Assembly: GCA_964347945.1 (NCBI GenBank)
Contig: CAYGAW010000169.1
Span: forward strand, 1-24,357
Source of the DNA: CAYGAW01 sp964347945
GTDB lineage: Bacteria > Chloroflexota > Anaerolineae > UBA7937 > B3-Chlor
DNA: 24,357 nucleotides
Direction of reading: 5' to 3'
Program-made: the position numbers and the translations under genes
The notes under the pieces: model-generated
Database searches by the model: none
What the model saw: only the letters and a program-made list of their open reading frames with translations
Told to the model about the DNA's origin: nothing
Part shown: positions 20,729 to 24,357 of the stretch, piece by piece
Layout of the letters: each line of letters begins with the position of its first letter
Numbering within the stretch: position 1 is the stretch's first letter

Positions 20729-21619
20729 ATGCTGGAGTGGAAACCCAAACGCCTCCTGGGGGGCGGGATCGGCATCGGCGTCATGCTGGTGATCATCCTC
20801 GTGGACGCGGTGCTTGTCTATGCCCTTAGGAACGCTCCCATTTCCGTCGTCTCCTTCGTTCTGGGGCTGTTGCTAGCCCTCTCCGTGCTTCTTCTGTCGG
20901 CCCTAGCGTACCTGCTCTATGGCTTGTTCAGCCTTCGATACCTCTTAGGGCGAGACAGCCTGGTCATATCCTGGGCGAGGCGCCAGGAGATCATTCCTCT
21001 GGCCGCTATCCAATCCATAGCCCAGACGGCCCGCCTGAGCCACGACATCAAGGCCAGGGGGCCTTGCTGGCCGGGTCATTGCGTCGCTTGGGGAAGAGAC
21101 CACAGAGGCCGGGGTGTCTGGTTCTACTCGACAGGCCGCCGTCCGGACGAGTTGCTGATCACCACTGCTGCTACGTCCTACGTTGTCTCTCCCAGCAGTT
21201 CCACGGGATTCCTCTCCGCCTTGCGGGCTCGGCAACGGCTGGGCCCTGCCCGGGAATTGGAGCAGACCAGGATTGAAGGTGGAGTGCCGGGCCTCGGCAT
21301 CTGGCGTGACCGGAGGGCCCTTGGTGTGGCCGCTGTGGGGGTAGTGGCCAACGCTAGCCTCTTCGGCTATCTGGCTCTGCGCTATCCTCAACTCCCTGAG
21401 TTGGTTCCTCTCTTGTCAGAGGCGGGGCAGGTCAGACTGATCGGGGCCAAGGTAGAGCTGTTTGAAGTGCCGGTCATAGGCCTCACCGTTCTTCTGGCGA
21501 ATACCATCCTCGGGTTCGCCCTCCATCGGTGGGAGCGGCTCGCCACCTATCTACTTAGCTCCATCGCGCTCTTCGTGCAAGTGCTTTGCTGGATGGCAGT
21601 GCTCAGCGTGATCCGCTAG
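20729..21619 (+). CDS. Membrane protein with bacterial PH-like domain
   Basis: A 296-residue integral membrane protein. Two N-terminal membrane segments (about residues 10-33 and 38-66) are followed by LRYLLGRDSLVISWARRQEIIPLAAIQSI, the pattern of the bacterial PH domain (bPH_5 type), which covers about 70-180. Three further hydrophobic segments lie near residues 195-215, 248-268 and 272-294. ATG 20729 is chosen because GGAAGA precedes it; an open frame extends upstream to 20399 but overlaps the amidohydrolase and lacks membrane character. The gene follows the amidohydrolase by 46 bases and converges on rimI. Bacterial PH-domain membrane proteins have no general assigned function. Confidence 0.82.
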   Translation: MLEWKPKRLLGGGIGIGVMLVIILVDAVLVYALRNAPISVVSFVLGLLLALSVLLLSALAYLLYGLFSLRYLLGRDSLVISWARRQEIIPLAAIQSIAQTARLSHDIKARGPCWPGHCVAWGRDHRGRGVWFYSTGRRPDELLITTAATSYVVSPSSSTGFLSALRARQRLGPARELEQTRIEGGVPGLGIWRDRRALGVAAVGVVANASLFGYLALRYPQLPELVPLLSEAGQVRLIGAKVELFEVPVIGLTVLLANTILGFALHRWERLATYLLSSIALFVQVLCWMAVLSVIR

Positions 21620-21649
21620 GCCCGCTTGTGAGGCGTGAACCTCGAGCGG

Positions 21650-22306
21650 CTACTCCTGAGAGGTAGCAAGGGCAACGCGCTTGAGGCGCTGGTGAAGCTC
21701 TGCACGTCGTCTGTGGACCAGTCTCTGGTATGGGGCCGAACCAACGTGTTCTGCGGTCATGATCAGGGCGTCCTCGCGGTTGTCCGAGTAGTAGCGGGCC
21801 CGGCGGCCCACCACTTTGAATCCATACTTGCTATACAGGTTCTGCGCAGCGAGATTCGACACCCGGACCTCCAGGGACAAGAGGCTGGCACCAAGCTTGA
21901 CCGCTTGTTCGATGGCCGTTATCAACAGCAGCTGACCTATTCCCTGCCGTCGGTACTTGGGCTCGACCGCTATTGTGCTAATGTGCGCCTCATCGGCGGC
22001 CATCCAGAAGCCGCAATATCCTACCACGGACAACTCCCCTGCCCTGGTTGTCTGCGTCCAACTCTGAATCCTATTCAGTAGGGAGGTGTCTTTCTCTTGA
22101 ACTTGCTCCTCGCGGTCGGCGGGAAACCGCTGCCGAGCCACGAAGTAATGGGCCAGGCGGTTTTGCCCTACCTCGTATCGGTAGGCGCGGGCTGGCCAGG
22201 GGGTAGGAAAGCTGAGCCGCTCTATCTCCAGCACTTCTGGGATATCCTGCAGTCGCATGGGCTCCACTATGTATGGCAGGCTTTCTTGATCCATGGATTC
22301 AGTCAC
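21650..22306 (-). CDS. rimI: RimI-like ribosomal protein alanine N-acetyltransferase
   Basis: A 218-residue GNAT acetyltransferase. It opens with IVEPMRLQDIPEVLEIERLSFPTPWP, the RimI signature, and has the acetyl-CoA loop EPKYRRQGIGQLLL and the end segment AAQNLYSKYGFKVVGRRARYY. At 218 residues it is longer than E. coli RimI (about 150). The extra length is an insertion of about 30 charged residues (RFPADREEQVQEKDTSLLN) between strands and a basic tail. The start overlaps the tsaB end by 8 bases, so translation is coupled. RimI genes commonly sit with tsaB and tsaE, which supports the call. Confidence 0.92.
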   Translation of the reverse strand: MTESMDQESLPYIVEPMRLQDIPEVLEIERLSFPTPWPARAYRYEVGQNRLAHYFVARQRFPADREEQVQEKDTSLLNRIQSWTQTTRAGELSVVGYCGFWMAADEAHISTIAVEPKYRRQGIGQLLLITAIEQAVKLGASLLSLEVRVSNLAAQNLYSKYGFKVVGRRARYYSDNREDALIMTAEHVGSAPYQRLVHRRRAELHQRLKRVALATSQE

Positions 22307-22979
22307 CGATTTGCGGATAGTGCAGATAAAGGGGTTCCAGGCTTGCCAGGTCGTCTCCTCTGCCGGTTCGCAACCGCCTCCAACCCAGCTCGGCCAGATA
22401 CCCAGCTCGACGCAGGGACGAGGCGGGAGACGCGACCACGGCGCGCTCTCCCAATTGCGACTCCAACGCCGCCTTCAGCGAGGCGTCTATCTCTCCGCAA
22501 AAGAGGGTGGGGACCTTCACTCGAGCGTTCAACTCCTCGACGTCAGCCAAATGGTAGTCATCAGTCCTTCGCCACTCCGTCTCCCGTTTCTCATAGAAGG
22601 CCACACAGATGCGTCCCCGGCCTGCCTGGAGGATAGCACATATGGGCAGGTTCTGCCCGTAATGGGCATATGCCACTATATCCAGGGTCGGGATGCCGAC
22701 GATGGGTATGCCCAGCGACAAGCACAGGCCTTTGGCCACACTCAACCCTATCCGCAGCCCTGTGAAGGACCCGGGCCCCAGGGCCACAGCCACCCCATCC
22801 AAGTGCTCGGGCGCCATGCGTTGCCTCTCCAGTATCTGCACGACAGCGGGCATCAACTCTACCGTGTGGTTCATCGAGGTGTACCAGGTGTATTCAGCTC
22901 TGGCCCCCGTCTCCGCGTCATAGAGGGCCACGCTTGCCCATTCAGTGGCGGTGTCGATGCCCAGCACGGTCGAAAGCAT
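22299..22979 (-). CDS. tsaB: tRNA t6A biosynthesis protein TsaB
   Basis: A 226-residue ASKHA-fold protein, the partner of TsaD and TsaE in making threonylcarbamoyladenosine at tRNA position 37. Diagnostic stretches are LGIDTATEWASVALYD at the N-terminus, MNHTVELMPAVVQILE, VAVALGPGSFTGLRIGLSVAKGL and IPTLDIVAY. The C-terminal half is more variable, as usual. It lies 3 bases after tsaE and overlaps rimI. No tsaD or tsaC is in the window. Confidence 0.95.
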   Translation of the reverse strand: MLSTVLGIDTATEWASVALYDAETGARAEYTWYTSMNHTVELMPAVVQILERQRMAPEHLDGVAVALGPGSFTGLRIGLSVAKGLCLSLGIPIVGIPTLDIVAYAHYGQNLPICAILQAGRGRICVAFYEKRETEWRRTDDYHLADVEELNARVKVPTLFCGEIDASLKAALESQLGERAVVASPASSLRRAGYLAELGWRRLRTGRGDDLASLEPLYLHYPQIGD

Positions 22980-22982
22980 GGT

Positions 22983-23489
22983 TCACGAGTCCAGGGCCTT
23001 CCCCAGGCGACGAAGGAGGTCAAGATACCGTTGCCCCTCAGACTGGAGGGTGATTCCTCTTCTGTCGTCGTCCACGTGTTTCAGGGTGATGTACAGATAC
23101 TCGGACGGCAGTATCTCCTTGGCTTTCTCTGCCCATTCTATCACACAGACGCCGTCGGCACACAAGTATGCGTCGATGCCCGCTTGCACCATTTCCTCTG
23201 TGGTATGGAGACGATAGAGATCGATGTGGCGGAGAGTGGCCCTTTCGCCTCGGTACTCGTTGACCAAGGTGAACGTAGGGCTGGTGATAGGGTCGTCCAC
23301 CCCCAGGGCGCAGCCGATGGCCTGGGTGAGGGTGGTCTTGCCGGTCCCCAACTCTCCTTCCAGGCATATGACCTCTTGTCCTTCCAACAGCCGGCCGAGC
23401 GAGCATCCCAACCGCTGGGTCTCCGCCACACTGTGGCTGACCAGGCTCAAGGTATCACGCTCCACGTTGTCTTCTCTCTGTGAGCCCAT
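22983..23489 (-). CDS. tsaE: tRNA t6A biosynthesis ATPase TsaE
   Basis: A 168-residue P-loop ATPase of the t6A pathway. It has SHSVAETQRLGCSLGRLL, the Walker A motif GELGTGKTTLTQ, ITSPTFTLVNEY, the RHIDLYRL segment and VIEWAEKA, all classic for TsaE. I place the start at ATG 23489. The open frame reaches to 23603, but a consensus -10 box lies at 23502-23507, so the longer form could not be translated from that promoter. A GTG at 23465 is another option and would match the usual family start better. It heads the tsaE-tsaB-rimI operon. Confidence 0.93.
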   Translation of the reverse strand: MGSQREDNVERDTLSLVSHSVAETQRLGCSLGRLLEGQEVICLEGELGTGKTTLTQAIGCALGVDDPITSPTFTLVNEYRGERATLRHIDLYRLHTTEEMVQAGIDAYLCADGVCVIEWAEKAKEILPSEYLYITLKHVDDDRRGITLQSEGQRYLDLLRRLGKALDS

Positions 23490-23501
23490 CCGGGATAGCG
23501 A

Positions 23502-23530
23502 ATTATATAGGCTTTGCGGGGCGCGAACAA
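23502..23530 (-). promoter_or_regulatory. Promoter of the tsaE-tsaB-rimI operon
   Basis: On the minus strand TTGTTC (23530-23525) and a perfect TATAAT (23507-23502) are 17 bases apart. The predicted start near 23495 is about 6 bases before ATG 23489, so the leader is very short. Confidence 0.75.
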
Positions 23531-23693
23531 GCGTCCGGGGCCCAGGTGCCTTGTTCTGGCCGCCGGATAGCAGGCTCCACAGTGTATCCTGCTTCCGATT
23601 CATAGCAATGAGGGGCCAGCGGGCCGGGTATGGCGTGAGGATGCCAGGGCAAGACTTCTGGCCGGGCTTGTAGCCAAATCGTTTGCGGTGTGG

Positions 23694-23699
23694 TAGTAT
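23694..23699 (+). promoter_or_regulatory. Possible -10 box of the metallophosphoesterase gene
   Basis: TAGTAT at 23694-23699 resembles a -10 box. The predicted start falls at 23706-23708, on the GTG start codon itself, implying a leaderless message. The nearest -35-like sequence, TTGTAG at 23668-23673, is 20 bases away, so support is limited. Confidence 0.4.
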
Positions 23700-23707
23700 T
23701 CGTTGCT

Positions 23708-24357
23708 GTGCGCTACTTAGTCATATCCGATATACACGGCAATCTTGCCGCTCTTGACGCCGTCCTCGCTGACGCGGATTCAAGAGCCGTAGATCAGATG
23801 TGGTGCCTGGGCGATGTCGTGGGCTATGGGCCCTGTCCCAATGAGTGCATCAGCCAGCTGCAGGGCGCTACAGACTATCATTGCGTGGCTGGTAACCACG
23901 ATTGGGCTGCCATCAGCCGGATAGACATCGCTGAGTTCAACCCCAGCGCCAAGATTGCCTGTCAGTGGACCGGCCAGCAACTTAGTCCCGAGAACAGGGC
24001 CTATCTGGAGAGCCTGCCCACGAAAATCGTGGAGGGCAACTCCACACTGGTGCATGGGAGCCCTCGCGAGCCAATCTGGGAGTACATCATTTATCCCTCT
24101 ACGGCCCAGCTGAGTTTCCAATTCTTCGACAGCCAGCTGTGCTGGGTGGGTCACACGCATGCGCCCGCACTCTTCCGTGAGGAAACCCCAGAGCACAAGT
24201 TTGAGATCAGCATCCCCGTCCCGGGCGAGCCCATCCAGATAGACGATGAACGTTTGATCATCAATCCGGGCAGCGTGGGTCAGCCCAGGGACGGCGATCC
24301 GCAGGCTGCTTACATGGTCTTCGACGAGGAGGCCAGGGTCATCGAGTATCGCCGAGT
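23708..24357 (+). CDS. Metallophosphoesterase, calcineurin-like (3' end cut by window)
   Basis: An open frame of 216 codons from GTG 23708 that runs off the window without a stop. It carries the full metallophosphoesterase motif set: D8-x-H10 in YLVISDIHGNL, GD36 in CLGDVVGYGP, GNHD at 62-65, HGSP, GHTH, and the late NPGSVGQPRDG. The order and the C-terminal NPGSVGQPRDGDP stretch match the cytoplasmic family of predicted phosphodiesterases near YfcE and bacterial protein serine/threonine phosphatase-like enzymes. No ribosome binding site precedes the GTG. A possible -10 box ends 8 bases upstream, so translation may be leaderless. Only the last few dozen residues should be missing. The substrate is unknown. 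Confidence 0.9.
   Translation, partial: MRYLVISDIHGNLAALDAVLADADSRAVDQMWCLGDVVGYGPCPNECISQLQGATDYHCVAGNHDWAAISRIDIAEFNPSAKIACQWTGQQLSPENRAYLESLPTKIVEGNSTLVHGSPREPIWEYIIYPSTAQLSFQFFDSQLCWVGHTHAPALFREETPEHKFEISIPVPGEPIQIDDERLIINPGSVGQPRDGDPQAAYMVFDEEARVIEYRR

Noticed and set aside
22293..23483. 396-codon plus-strand open frame
   Set aside because: It is antisense to tsaE, tsaB and the rimI start, which have clear family motifs; its translation has no protein family character.
23780..24196. 138-codon minus-strand open frame at the right end
   Set aside because: The opposite strand carries a full set of metallophosphoesterase motifs without a stop, so this is a shadow.
1..24357. CRISPR arrays, insertion sequences, integrases, tRNA and rRNA genes
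   Set aside because: No regularly spaced repeats, transposase or integrase motifs, or tRNA/rRNA-like sequences were seen on either strand.

Overview
The window reads as chromosomal DNA from a GC-rich bacterium. The best guess is a Chloroflexota lineage (Anaerolineae or Dehalococcoidia type). This is inference from three things: many Roadblock/LC7 and V4R proteins with an MglA-type GTPase, an aldehyde:ferredoxin oxidoreductase operon, and a thiolase paired with a DUF35 partner. No rRNA or tRNA gene fixes the taxonomy. Both ends cut through genes.

Region 1 (1-6549, + strand). Repeated Roadblock/LC7 and V4R genes surround a three-gene tungsten/molybdenum aldehyde oxidoreductase operon: a Tat-signal ferredoxin, the AOR subunit and a small unknown protein. 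There are three copies of one Roadblock gene (one cut by the window edge, one broken by a frameshift, one intact) and two copies of a V4R gene (one intact, one with two in-frame amber codons). The AOR operon has a strong sigma-70-type promoter, then a leader with a possible small ORF and a terminator-like hairpin that could act as an attenuator. The same 9-bp hairpin stem lies upstream of both V4R genes.

Region 2 (6763-12768, - strand). A two-GAF histidine kinase is followed by a six-gene operon with its own consensus promoter and a 12-bp palindrome at the expected start site. It encodes five different Roadblock/LC7 proteins, one fused to a DUF4388/PATAN domain and one fused to a nucleotidyltransferase-fold domain, plus one MglA/Ras-like GTPase. 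The kinase + Roadblock + GTPase set recalls actinobacterial conservons and the MglA/MglB switch. The Roadblock-nucleotidyltransferase fusion is the most unusual protein here.

Region 3 (12965-15740). A secreted VIT-vWA protein converges on a TPR gene remnant that lies between two minus-strand intrinsic terminators.

Region 4 (15741-24357). Metabolic and housekeeping genes: a DUF35 protein and thiolase pair, a PfkB/HldE-like kinase, Maf, a YiiX-like hydrolase, an amidohydrolase, a PH-domain membrane protein, the tRNA t6A set tsaE-tsaB with rimI, and a metallophosphoesterase that runs off the end. Several promoters here put the transcription start within a few bases of the start codon, suggesting frequent leaderless translation.
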